DNA of 60,008 nucleotides from Flavobacteriales bacterium UBA720. GTDB taxonomy: Bacteria; Bacteroidota; Bacteroidia; Flavobacteriales; Weeksellaceae. Within the stretch, counting starts at the first letter, position 1, and each line of letters starts with the position of its first letter. Made by a program: the position numbers and the translations under genes. This document shows, piece by piece, positions 53,042 to 60,008 of this stretch. Where the stretch lies: contig DBLQ01000008.1 of the NCBI GenBank assembly GCA_002297505.1, forward strand, positions 1 through 60,008, read 5' to 3'. The notes below the pieces were generated by a model. It was not told the origin of the DNA and did not search any database. It saw nothing but the letters and a program-made list of their open reading frames with translations.

Positions 53042-54328
53042 ATGTCAGATAACAAAGTTATATTAAATTACGACGGGAAAAGCTTTGAATATCCAATCGT
53101 AGATAGTACTATCGGAGACAGAGGAATTGATATTTCCAAATTGAGAGACCAGACCGGTTTGATTACGCTGGACCTTGGTTACAAAAACACAGGTGCTACC
53201 ATCAGCGAAATTACATACCTGGACGGAGATCAGGGCGAATTGTTCTACAGAGGTTATCCAATTGAGCAGATTGCCGAGAAGTCTAACTTTACGGAAGTAA
53301 TGTATCTTTTGCTGCACGGAGAATTGCCGACTGCCGAGCAGTTTTCTTCTTTCGAAAATAATATCAAGAAATATAACTTCGTAGCAGACGAAATGAAGAG
53401 ATTGATTGATGTCTTCCCACGTTCTGCGCATCCAATGGGTGTTTTATCTGCTTTGACATCTGCTTTAACGGCTTTCAACCCGAAAGCGGTAGATGTTAAA
53501 TCCAAAGAGGAAATGGATCTTGCTGCAGAACTGATGATTGCGAAGTTCTCTCATCTTTGTGCGTGGACCTACAGAAAAACTTTAGGTTTGCCGATTAATC
53601 ATGGTGATAACAGCCTGAACTATGTAGAGAATTTCTACAAAATGGCTTTTAGATTGCCAAATGAGGAATTCCATATGGATCCGGTGGTGGTAGCTGCCTT
53701 GGACAAGTTGTTAATCCTTCACGCAGACCACGAGCAAAACTGCTCTACTTCTACAGTGAGAATGGTTGGTTCTGCTCACACAGGATTGTTTGCTTCCATT
53801 TCTGCAGGTGTTTCTGCACTTTGGGGACCATTGCACGGCGGTGCTAACCAAGCTGTGATCGAGATGCTGGAACTTATCGAAAAAGACGGCGGCGATGTAA
53901 ACAAATGGGTTGCAAAAGCCAAAGATAAAAATGACAGCTTCAGATTGATGGGCTTCGGACACAGAGTTTACAAAAACTTTGACCCAAGAGCCAAAATCAT
54001 CAAAAAAGCGGCAGACGATATTCTTGGAAAACTGGGAATCCAGGACAAAGCTTTGGACATTGCCATGCAGCTTGAGAAAGTAGCCTTGGAAGATGAGTAC
54101 TTCATCGAGAGAAAATTGTATCCAAACGTAGATTTCTACTCAGGAATTATCTATAGAGCACTTGGAATCCCTACAGAAATGTTCACTGTGATGTTTGCTT
54201 TGGGAAGATTACCTGGCTGGATCGCGCAATGGAGAGAAATGAGACTGAAAGGCGACCCGATCGGAAGACCAAGACAGGTTTATCAGGGAGCGGAAAAGCG
54301 TGATTACGTGGACATTGCCAACAGATAA
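53042..54328 (+). CDS. gltA: Citrate synthase
   Basis: The 428-residue type II citrate synthase has ELFYRGYPIEQ near residue 66, HADHEQNCSTSTVRMVGS near 233, LWGPLHGGANQA near 262 and the catalytic FGHRVYKNFDPRA near 305. It condenses oxaloacetate with acetyl-CoA to begin the TCA cycle. A strong terminator follows, so it is monocistronic. Confidence 0.96.
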   Translation: MSDNKVILNYDGKSFEYPIVDSTIGDRGIDISKLRDQTGLITLDLGYKNTGATISEITYLDGDQGELFYRGYPIEQIAEKSNFTEVMYLLLHGELPTAEQFSSFENNIKKYNFVADEMKRLIDVFPRSAHPMGVLSALTSALTAFNPKAVDVKSKEEMDLAAELMIAKFSHLCAWTYRKTLGLPINHGDNSLNYVENFYKMAFRLPNEEFHMDPVVVAALDKLLILHADHEQNCSTSTVRMVGSAHTGLFASISAGVSALWGPLHGGANQAVIEMLELIEKDGGDVNKWVAKAKDKNDSFRLMGFGHRVYKNFDPRAKIIKKAADDILGKLGIQDKALDIAMQLEKVALEDEYFIERKLYPNVDFYSGIIYRALGIPTEMFTVMFALGRLPGWIAQWREMRLKGDPIGRPRQVYQGAEKRDYVDIANR

Positions 54329-54351
54329 AAAATTTAAAATTCAATCATATC

Positions 54352-54385
54352 ATCCTCGAAATTTATTTTTCGGGGATTTTTTTTC
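54352..54385 (+). terminator. Terminator after gltA
   Basis: ATCCTCGAAA (54352-54361) pairs with TTTCGGGGAT (54368-54377, one G:T wobble), followed by a T8 run. Confidence 0.88.
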
Positions 54386-54457
54386 GGTCATCTGTGGATT
54401 AATCTGAAATTTTCTCCAGTAAACACGCATTCTGAGGTGTTATCCACTGATCAGATC

Positions 54458-54489
54458 TTGATTCGATTTGAATCCTTTAATTATATTTG
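54458..54489 (+). promoter_or_regulatory. Promoter of the amidinotransferase-fold gene
   Basis: TTG (54458-54460) and TATATTTG (54482-54489) are spaced by 21 bases. It overlaps the upstream TTG candidate start (54487), so ATG 54505 is the real start. Confidence 0.65.
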
Positions 54490-54504
54490 CCTGACTCAGA
54501 AATT

Positions 54505-55419
54505 ATGCAACTAAATATCAAAAACGAAACAGGAAGACTCAAGTCTGTGGTGCTGGGACAGCCTAAATCCAACGGGCCGGTTCCTACCCTGGAAGACAGT
54601 TACGACGCGAAATCTTACTACACCATCGAAAATCATCTCTATCCAAAAGAGCAGGATATCATTGCCGAGATGACGGAATTCGAAAAGGTGCTGAAGAAAT
54701 ATGATGTTGAAGTGTTCCGCCCGAAGATTATCAAAGATTACAATCAGGTTTTCGCAAGGGATGTCGCCTTTGTTATTGAGGACAAGATGATTATCTCAAA
54801 CATCATTCCCGACCGTGCAGACGAGCAGGAAGCCTACCGCCACATCATTGACAAAGTTTCCTGGAGAAATATTATCAATCTGCCGGAAACAGCCCATATC
54901 GAAGGTGGAGACGTGATCGTCTGGAACGGTTTTCTTTTCATCGGAACCAGCTATAGCCCGGATTACAGAAATCTAAAAACAGCCCGAACCAACGAATACG
55001 CGATTGAAATCCTGAAAGAATATTTCCCAAAAAAAAGAATCATCGACTTGGATCTGAGGAAAAATGACACCAAGCCTTACGAAGGGATTCTTCATCTGGA
55101 TTGTACTTTTAACATTATTGGTGAGGACAAGTGTATCATTTACAAAAACGGATTTGTAGACGAGTCGGACTATCAGTTGCTGCTGGATATTTTTGGGGAG
55201 GAAAACTGCTTCGAGGTGACTGAAAAAGAAATGTTTGAGATGAACCCGAATATTTTCTCCATCGCGCCCGATGTGGTAGTATCCGATAAAACCTTCACAA
55301 GGCTCAATCATCATCTTAGAGACGAGTGGGGATTCACGGTGGAAGAAATTCCGTACCGCGAAATTTCGAAAATGGGTGGATTATTGAGATGCTCTACGCT
55401 TCCGCTTGTCAGAGAATAA
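54505..55419 (+). CDS. DDAH-like amidinotransferase/deiminase family protein
   Basis: The 304-residue protein has the pentein-fold motifs: FARDVAFVIEDKMIISN near residue 84, the acidic/His block TAHIEGGDVIVWNG, LHLDCTFNIIGEDKCI near 194, and the C-terminal catalytic cysteine in GGLLRCSTLPLVRE. Such enzymes attack guanidine groups of arginine derivatives, as in dimethylarginine dimethylaminohydrolase or arginine deiminase. The substrate is not certain. The next gene, 59 bases downstream, encodes another pentein. Confidence 0.85.
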   Translation: MQLNIKNETGRLKSVVLGQPKSNGPVPTLEDSYDAKSYYTIENHLYPKEQDIIAEMTEFEKVLKKYDVEVFRPKIIKDYNQVFARDVAFVIEDKMIISNIIPDRADEQEAYRHIIDKVSWRNIINLPETAHIEGGDVIVWNGFLFIGTSYSPDYRNLKTARTNEYAIEILKEYFPKKRIIDLDLRKNDTKPYEGILHLDCTFNIIGEDKCIIYKNGFVDESDYQLLLDIFGEENCFEVTEKEMFEMNPNIFSIAPDVVVSDKTFTRLNHHLRDEWGFTVEEIPYREISKMGGLLRCSTLPLVRE

Positions 55420-55478
55420 TGCAGACATTTCTCACTGATTCAGCAAATAGATTTAATTTTAAATTTTACTTCGATAAT

Positions 55479-56396
55479 ATGCAGACTACCAATACAGTCT
55501 TGATGATAGAGCCAATTGCATTCGGATTTAATGAGCAGACGGCAGTTAACAATTATTTTCAGGTTCAGCAGGAGGGCAATGTTCAAGATCAAGCTCTGAA
55601 AGAATTTACTGCTTTTGTGGAAAAGCTGAGAGCCAAAGGCATCAATATCATTACCATCAAAGATACTGCAGATCCCAAAACGCCGGATTCCATTTTCCCC
55701 AATAACTGGGTGAGTTTTCACAGCGATGGAAAAGTGGTTTTATACCCAATGTTTGCAGAAAACAGACGTTTGGAAAGACGTGATGACATCATCAATCAAA
55801 TCAAAGAACAATTTGACGTGAAAGAAATCGTCGATTATTCTGAGTACGAAAAAGATAATAAATTCCTGGAAGGAACGGGAAGCATGATTTTCGATCACGA
55901 TAATAAGATCGCTTACGGCTCGGTTTCACTGAGGTTGGATGAAGAATTGTTCAGAAAATTCTGTAGTGAGTTTGGCTTTAAACCGGTTGTCTTTCATTCT
56001 TATCAGACGGCTGGTGAGGAAAGATTGCCAATCTACCATACCAATGTCATGATGTGTGTTGCAGACCAATTCGTAGTCATTTGCCTGGATTGTATTGATG
56101 ATCTCACGGAAAGACAACATGTAGCCGAAACGATTAAAAACTCCGGAAAAGAATTGATAGAAATCTCCGAAGACCAAATGCAGAACTTTGCAGGCAATAT
56201 GCTTCAGGTTCAGAACCCATCAGGCGAAAAGTTCCTGGTGATGAGCCAAAGCGCTTACCAATCTCTGAAGCCGGAACAAGTTGCAGCCATCGAAAAATAC
56301 TGTGAAATTATTTATTCCGATTTAGAAGTCATAGAAACCAACGGTGGCGGAAGCGCTAGATGTATGCTGGCTGAGGTTTTTTTGCCGAGGAAATAA
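55479..56396 (+). CDS. ctlX: CtlX-like citrulline/arginine hydrolase (pentein fold)
   Basis: The 305-residue protein starts MQTTNTVLMIEP; longer in-frame starts overlap the previous gene. Motifs: SIFPNNWVSFHSDGKVVLYPM near residue 71, FLEGTGSMIFDHDNK near 127, YHTNVMMCVADQFVVI near 189 and the catalytic cysteine in GGGSARCMLAEVFLP near the end. The family is annotated as a citrulline-utilization hydrolase related to arginine deiminases. With the previous gene it forms a pair of related guanidine/ureido-modifying enzymes. Confidence 0.85.
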   Translation: MQTTNTVLMIEPIAFGFNEQTAVNNYFQVQQEGNVQDQALKEFTAFVEKLRAKGINIITIKDTADPKTPDSIFPNNWVSFHSDGKVVLYPMFAENRRLERRDDIINQIKEQFDVKEIVDYSEYEKDNKFLEGTGSMIFDHDNKIAYGSVSLRLDEELFRKFCSEFGFKPVVFHSYQTAGEERLPIYHTNVMMCVADQFVVICLDCIDDLTERQHVAETIKNSGKELIEISEDQMQNFAGNMLQVQNPSGEKFLVMSQSAYQSLKPEQVAAIEKYCEIIYSDLEVIETNGGGSARCMLAEVFLPRK

Positions 56397-56423
56397 CGTT
56401 ATTTTAAAAAATATCAGCTGTCT

Positions 56424-56810
56424 TTATAGCTGAAACTTTAAAAGCCTCCTGATCTGGTAGAAAAAATGTTCAATAAGTCGTAAATCTTCAGTTACAATTT
56501 CAGCATTGCCTTTTAGCTCTTTATCGAAAGAAAGATTTTTGTTGTATGATGTTTTAAGTCCTCTTGGAAGAATTACGTCAACATAATAATTTCCTTTTTC
56601 ATCCGGAGATAGTGAGATGTTCTGTACTTTTCCTTCTACAATTCCGTATTCCTGATAACGATTACTCTTTACGAATATTTTTTTTTGGATTACTTTAATT
56701 TCAAACAATTCGTCCTCGTGGATACGAATAAATTTTTTCCCCAATAAATGAATCCATCTTATAACTTCTGTAGTAGTTCTGTCATTATTTTCAGATATTA
56801 TTAATATCAT
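56424..56810 (-). pseudogene. In-frame chimera: ATP-grasp maturase start fused to HlyD-type exporter end
   Basis: The 128-residue ORF joins two unrelated pieces. Residues 1 to about 51 (MILIISENNDRTTTEVIRWI, then KFIRIHEDELFEIKVI) match the N-terminus of ATP-grasp enzymes of grasp-with-spasm peptide systems. From about residue 52 (YQEYGIVEGKVQNISLSPD, later VILPRGLKTSYNK and GNAEIVTEDLRLIEHFFYQI) it matches the C-terminus of HlyD-type membrane-fusion subunits that export such peptides. Neither part could work alone: no ATP-binding core and no membrane anchor remain. A deletion between the two genes removing the radical-SAM partner and the ABC exporter is the simplest explanation. It stays open and could still be translated. 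Confidence 0.7.
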
Positions 56811-56938
56811 TTTTTCTCTTTTTCGTTTTTCCAGTAATCTTTCGTAATTTTTTTCATATGCTTATAATTAGGAAAACCAATTAATTTTCTATTATAATTT
56901 ATCTTTACAGTATCTTTTATCTCTCCTTTTATTCCATT
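56807..56938 (-). pseudogene. 43-codon C-terminal remnant of a lost gene
   Basis: An open frame without a proper start runs from just after a stop at 56941 to a TGA that overlaps the ATG of the ATP-grasp/HlyD chimera. It reads NGIKGEIKDTVKINYNRKL, then IGFPNYKHMKKITKDYWKNE and EKEKK. The lysine-rich, ordered look and the classical stop-start overlap with the next gene suggest the tail of a real gene whose front was deleted. Only an internal ATG giving 16 residues is available. The original family is not recognised. Confidence 0.45.
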
Positions 56939-57687
56939 TCATAATTTCTGACTTCATTAAATCTTTCGATCATTTCTATATAGTCTCTTGGTGGACAATC
57001 TCCGGACTTAACATATTCTAATAATTTTACTTTTAGATATGGATACTCTTTTACATTTGACATATGATTTAACATTGTCCCCATAGGCATCATTGTATCA
57101 TCATTTGCAAATAATCCTATTTTTTGTAAAGATGGATAACCAAAATTTTTAAATGTCCACGATAAAAGTTCTAAATTTTTTTGATCATCTTTTTTGATAT
57201 TATCCCAATTTATTGTCCCTGCTGTTCTATTTCTCTGATCTCTATAAAAAGCAATACTAAAAGAATCTAACAATTGCTTGTTAAGGGATTTTTTCCAATT
57301 AATTACTTTTTGCTCTACCTCTAAGCTATCTATTCCGTATTTTTCATAAAGCTTAAAAAAACTAGATTCTTGTCTCCTGTATTTCCAATAAGGTGCAACC
57401 AAAGGAATAAGCTTGTATAAACTTTTTTTTCCACCAAAATTTTTCTGTAATTTATCCGAAAGTCTAATATAAGTTTCATATTCTTGAAGTTTGTCGGTGT
57501 TTTTAGGAGGGAATTTTTTAAATAGTTTTTTATATAATTTTAATGCAGTTATAGTATCTTTCTTATACCGATAAATACTATCAATATCATAGGTTGCATT
57601 ATAATAGTTGATGTAATTTAATTCTTTACTTTTACAAGAAAAAAGAATGATTAAAATTATATAAAAAAATATTTTCTTTAAAAACAT
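56929..57687 (-). CDS. Lipoprotein of the RiPP locus, DUF6624-like
   Basis: The 252-residue product has a lipobox (IILFSC, Cys18). Residues 160-225 (FYRDQRNRTAGTINWDNI, then KNLELLSWTFKNFGYPSLQK, and MLNHMSN) resemble the DUF6624 pattern. It lies 66 bases downstream of the peptide precursor. Lipoproteins of this sort occur in Chryseobacterium peptide-modification loci; the role, perhaps immunity or outer-membrane handling of the peptide, is not established. Codons are extremely AT-rich. Confidence 0.65.
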   Translation of the reverse strand: MFLKKIFFYIILIILFSCKSKELNYINYYNATYDIDSIYRYKKDTITALKLYKKLFKKFPPKNTDKLQEYETYIRLSDKLQKNFGGKKSLYKLIPLVAPYWKYRRQESSFFKLYEKYGIDSLEVEQKVINWKKSLNKQLLDSFSIAFYRDQRNRTAGTINWDNIKKDDQKNLELLSWTFKNFGYPSLQKIGLFANDDTMMPMGTMLNHMSNVKEYPYLKVKLLEYVKSGDCPPRDYIEMIERFNEVRNYEME

Positions 57688-57753
57688 AACTCGTATTTTA
57701 AATTTTATTTAATTGTAAAGAAAGAGAGGATTAACCTCCCTTTCTAAAAAAAT

Positions 57754-57951
57754 CTACCAAGTCATTGTAGTCTTTAAAACTCCATCGACTAGGGTAGCTA
57801 AATCTCCGCCTCCTGGAGTAGATCCAGCTGTGGTAGATGTTGTACATTTGTCGTTAGTTGCAGCTGCAATACCTCCAGTTATTGCCTTTAAATTACTCAA
57901 TTTTTTGTTTTCTAATGAAGAAAAATACTTCATTCCTTTTAATGTTTTCAT
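57754..57951 (-). CDS. RiPP precursor peptide with GG-type leader (grasp-with-spasm/TIGR04139-like)
   Basis: The 65-residue peptide has a charged leader ending KLSNLKAITGG at residue 27, a double-glycine-type cleavage site. The core is Thr/Ser/Gly-rich with one cysteine (KCTTSTTAGSTPGGGDL) and ends TTMTW. This is the layout of Bacteroidota precursors modified by ATP-grasp/SPASM enzymes and exported by peptidase-ABC transporters with an HlyD subunit. Here those enzymes are missing or reduced to the chimera at 56424. The precursor looks intact, so it could be orphaned or served from another locus. Confidence 0.7.
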   Translation of the reverse strand: MKTLKGMKYFSSLENKKLSNLKAITGGIAAATNDKCTTSTTAGSTPGGGDLATLVDGVLKTTMTW

Positions 57952-58459
57952 TTCTGCTAAATTTTTAAATTAATAATAATCTTTGCCATACAAACCCTAG
58001 CAATGGGCGTTTTGCTGATCAGCCATTCTCACAATTTGCCATACTGTACACATCACTTTGAAGAATGAAACAAAACTAAAAATTAAACCTACACACAAAC
58101 CTATTTAACGAAAATTTAACGTTATCAATTTAACATATAATAATATTTTAAATAAATTATGCTCTAATTAAAACAATTATTCTTTAATAATAAATATTAA
58201 AATTTGAATATTGTTTGATTATTCATGCATATAGATTTTTATTATTTTGAAAATCAAAATATGAAAAATAACACCATAAAAATATTTGGTATCAGCAAAA
58301 CAAATTATTTATAAATTCGTCACATTAATTCAGCTTTAAACATTAATACCAACATCAATTACTATCTTTTTGAGAAATTTGTTTAGTAATTTAAAAGATT
58401 AGAATAGCGGAAGATTTTCAGGTTTAAAATACAAGATTAAAACCTGTCAAAGGAAGAAA
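57952..58459. other. AT-rich gene-free stretch upstream of the precursor
   Basis: No convincing gene was found in about 500 bases. It holds a candidate minus-strand promoter (58096-58128), the palindrome GCTGATCAGC near 58016, and two copies of TTTGCCATAC about 50 bases apart. A 17-codon ORF at 58261 is too short to support. Confidence 0.6.
58096..58128 (-). promoter_or_regulatory. Candidate promoter of the precursor peptide gene
   Basis: On the minus strand TTG (58128-58126) and TAGGTTTG (58103-58096) are spaced by 22 bases, a little long for the consensus. The leader would be about 140 bases and would contain the GCTGATCAGC palindrome. Confidence 0.4.
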
Positions 58460-58480
58460 GTGGCTTACAGAAACGCATCG

Positions 58481-58732
58481 CCACCAATGACAAGACCCAA
58501 AGAAGCAGTGGTAACGTTCATCGAAGCACTGACATCAGCCATAGAAGCACTGACATAGCATAAAGAGAAAGTGACAATACCTCAAGAAGCGATGACAATG
58601 AGCGTAGAAACACTGACATAAAGCTTAGAGATACTGACAACAACCTTAGAGCCGGTGACATAGTTCTTGGATAGACTGGCAGTAGCCATAGAAGCTGTAA
58701 CACTGTGTTTAGAACCGATAGCAAACATGAAA
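58481..58732. repeat. Twelve degenerate 21-nt repeats (7-codon units)
   Basis: Consecutive 21-base units start at 58481, 58502, 58523 and so on to 58712, with consensus GAAGCACTGACAT plus 8 variable bases. Read on the plus strand they encode heptads such as EALTSAI, EALT, ETLT, EILTTTL and EPVT, but three stop codons (58556 TAG, 58619 TAA, 58661 TAG) fall at the same place in the heptad. The reading frame extends upstream through 58451 (RKKVAYRNASPPMTRPKEAVVTF, shown here only in part). It looks like a decayed heptad-repeat gene or a noncoding repeat tract. Confidence 0.75.
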
Positions 58733-58768
58733 CTATATTTTCACTAACATTTAAAACAGAAAACACCA

Positions 58769-59722
58769 ATGGATCCAAAAGAAATTACAAGACACTATTC
58801 CGGCAATGATGCCTTTATGACAGAAAGCGCCAGGGTAAACTATAACCTTGCCAACGATGATCTTGCAAAATTTACCGCCTTTGACTCTACCATAGATGAG
58901 GCCTATATGGCAGCCTACCTAGCCGATATAGAAACGGCAGAAACCGTGGTGGCAGATACAGCAGTATCCGACCAGCAGGTGCAAACCACCGAGAATGTCC
59001 TCAGCCAGATGGATCTGGCCCGTGCCAAGTACAACGAGGTAAAGTACTTTGTACAAAAGGCCTTCCCAAACAGTCCTGCGACACAAGGCGAGTTTGGCCT
59101 CAATGATTATATGGATGCCCGCCGCTCCGAAAGCAAAATGATCCAGTTTCTGGATGAGATGCACAAGGCCTGTGTCAAATACCAGACGCAGCTGGTGGCT
59201 GCCGGCTACAATGCACCGGCCATTGCCGCCATCCAGACCATCCGCACAGATCTTCTCAACAAGAATACCACGCAGGAGGTCTTCAAAAAACAACGCCCGA
59301 AACTCACCGAAGACCGCATCAAGATCCTGAATGCCGTGTACGACAGGCTCTCCCTTATCAATGCCGCCGCGCAGGTGATCTATGCTAATGACTATGCCAA
59401 AAAAAGACAGTTCGTGTACGATATTTCTGCAGACAAAGGCCTACAGGAGTATGAAGGGACTGTAGCGGCGGGCGCACTGAAGACCGTGGCCACTGTGGCC
59501 GTTTCGGAAGATGCCGTTTTCACCTTCAAAAACACAGGCACGGTACCACTGGTATTCTGCCTTTCTCCGACACAGAATCTGGAGGGTATCCAAATCCCGA
59601 TTGGCGGCGGCGCAACGATCTCGAAAACCGCCGGAAACCTGAACCCTAATGCGGGCTTCATGCTCGTGAAAAATACGGATGTAACGAATGCCGGCTCTTA
59701 CCTCATCACCTTGGATGAATGA
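58769..59722 (+). CDS. Unrecognised 317-residue protein, helical with C-terminal beta domain
   Basis: The first 230 residues are predicted helical, with Ala-rich segments (YLADIETAETVVADTAVSD, ...LSQMDLARAKYNEVKYFVQ) and no signal peptide. The last 85 residues look like a beta sandwich (VAVSEDAVFTFKNTGTVPLVF, then IPIGGGATISKTAGNLN). No family was recognised. GC content is clearly above that of the flanking DNA, and the gene sits between a heptad-repeat tract and a REP-like array, in keeping with acquisition. The last part resembles a carbohydrate- or surface-binding module in outline only. Confidence 0.7.
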   Translation: MDPKEITRHYSGNDAFMTESARVNYNLANDDLAKFTAFDSTIDEAYMAAYLADIETAETVVADTAVSDQQVQTTENVLSQMDLARAKYNEVKYFVQKAFPNSPATQGEFGLNDYMDARRSESKMIQFLDEMHKACVKYQTQLVAAGYNAPAIAAIQTIRTDLLNKNTTQEVFKKQRPKLTEDRIKILNAVYDRLSLINAAAQVIYANDYAKKRQFVYDISADKGLQEYEGTVAAGALKTVATVAVSEDAVFTFKNTGTVPLVFCLSPTQNLEGIQIPIGGGATISKTAGNLNPNAGFMLVKNTDVTNAGSYLITLDE

Positions 59723-59732
59723 TAAACCCGAT

Positions 59733-60008
59733 TGTTAATAGAAAAAGTTCCGGATAAAATTATAATCAGTGTAACAGGTCGCTCCTCCGGAGCTTTAATT
59801 TTGGAAACAATTATTTTTCTATTAACAGTAAGCTCCTAACGGCGCTTTAATTCTAAAAACAACAATTTTCTATTAACACTTAGCTCCCCACGGCGCTTTT
59901 TTTACTCGGTCGGATATTATTAAAGCTTATTGGCGCTTTATCTAATCCCATCGGGATGTCCTGTTAATAGAAAACATAAGGTTGTAGAGATGAAAGCTCC
60001 GTAGGAGC
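59733..60008. repeat. REP-like hairpin array at the window end
   Basis: Hairpins include GCTCCTCCGGAGC (59781-59793), AGCTCCTAACGGCGCT (59831), AGCTCCCCACGGCGCT (59882), AAAGCTTATTGGCGCTTT (59922), ATCCCATCGGGAT (59945) and GCTCCGTAGGAGC (59996-60008, cut by the window edge). The 13-mer TGTTAATAGAAAA occurs at 59733 and 59962, and its complement at 59815 and 59866. Some hairpins match the RAYT-1 repeats, others form a separate dialect. Confidence 0.82.

Noticed and set aside
58261..58314. 17-codon ORF with ATG
   Set aside because: Too short, no family match and no clear ribosome-binding or promoter context.
58518..58778. Minus-strand 86-residue hydrophobic ORF
   Set aside because: It is the shadow of the 21-nt repeat tract and starts inside the opposite gene; no independent support, though it is noted in the repeat finding.
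59733..60008. Array as part of RAYT-1 itself
   Set aside because: Some hairpins are identical, but the gene is 37 kb away and the other hairpins differ, so it is listed as a separate array.

Overview
The window comes from a Bacteroidota genome, most likely a Weeksellaceae relative such as Chryseobacterium or Epilithonimonas. The evidence is low GC, GLPGLI-family proteins, TAnnTTTG-type -7 promoter boxes, a sigma-54 activator next to LptE, a split methionine synthase, and a peptide precursor of the grasp-with-spasm type. No rRNA, tRNA or CRISPR locus was recognised.

Layout: 0-3.8 kb holds a secreted M28 peptidase, an MsbA-like ABC exporter, CsaA and an HExxH protein. 4-8.7 kb is the SUF iron-sulfur operon on the minus strand (sufA-like, sufB, sufC, sufD), interrupted between sufB and sufC by a PIN-toxin/antitoxin pair. 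8.8-17.8 kb carries two tandem GLPGLI genes, then on the minus strand a TPR-like protein, lptE, a sigma-54 activator, miaB, two TonB-C-like secreted proteins and an RDD protein. 17.8-25.5 kb is a plus-strand envelope operon (SpoIIM, a polytopic membrane protein, DUF4129, DUF4350, MoxR, DUF58). It is interrupted once by a REP-associated Y1 transposase (RAYT-1) with paired-hairpin repeats and once by a GxxExxY gene bounded by 20-bp inverted repeats. 25.7-31 kb has OsmC, DUF1990, a GH63-like glucosidase, an 800-bp gene-free stretch with a four-copy ~154-bp tandem array, and an SDR dehydrogenase.

31-41 kb is a methionine regulon: a SAM-I riboswitch, a MetX-like acyltransferase, homoserine dehydrogenase with ACT domains, MetZ, methionine synthase split in two, and MetF. 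A second, different RAYT (RAYT-2) with its own two-hairpin repeats lies exactly between the two metH modules. 41-50.9 kb holds histidine-degradation genes (hutI, hutG), HAD, DUF2911, an aminotransferase, miaA, a thioredoxin-fold protein, Nudix, xerD, a dCMP deaminase-like enzyme and enoyl-CoA hydratase. 51-56.4 kb has RlpA-like, eno, gltA and two pentein-fold guanidine-modifying enzymes (DDAH-like and CtlX-like).

The end (56.4-60 kb) is AT-rich accessory DNA. It looks like the fossil of a RiPP locus: an intact double-glycine-type precursor, a lipoprotein, a 43-codon gene remnant, and a small ORF that fuses the start of an ATP-grasp maturase to the end of an HlyD-type exporter subunit. After it come a 21-nt (7-codon) degenerate repeat tract, an unrecognised 317-residue protein and another REP-like array.

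The most unusual themes are (1) two co-resident RAYT/REP families with different sequences but the same architecture, (2) four small accessory genes or modules all inserted co-directionally into housekeeping operons, and (3) the collapsed RiPP cluster.
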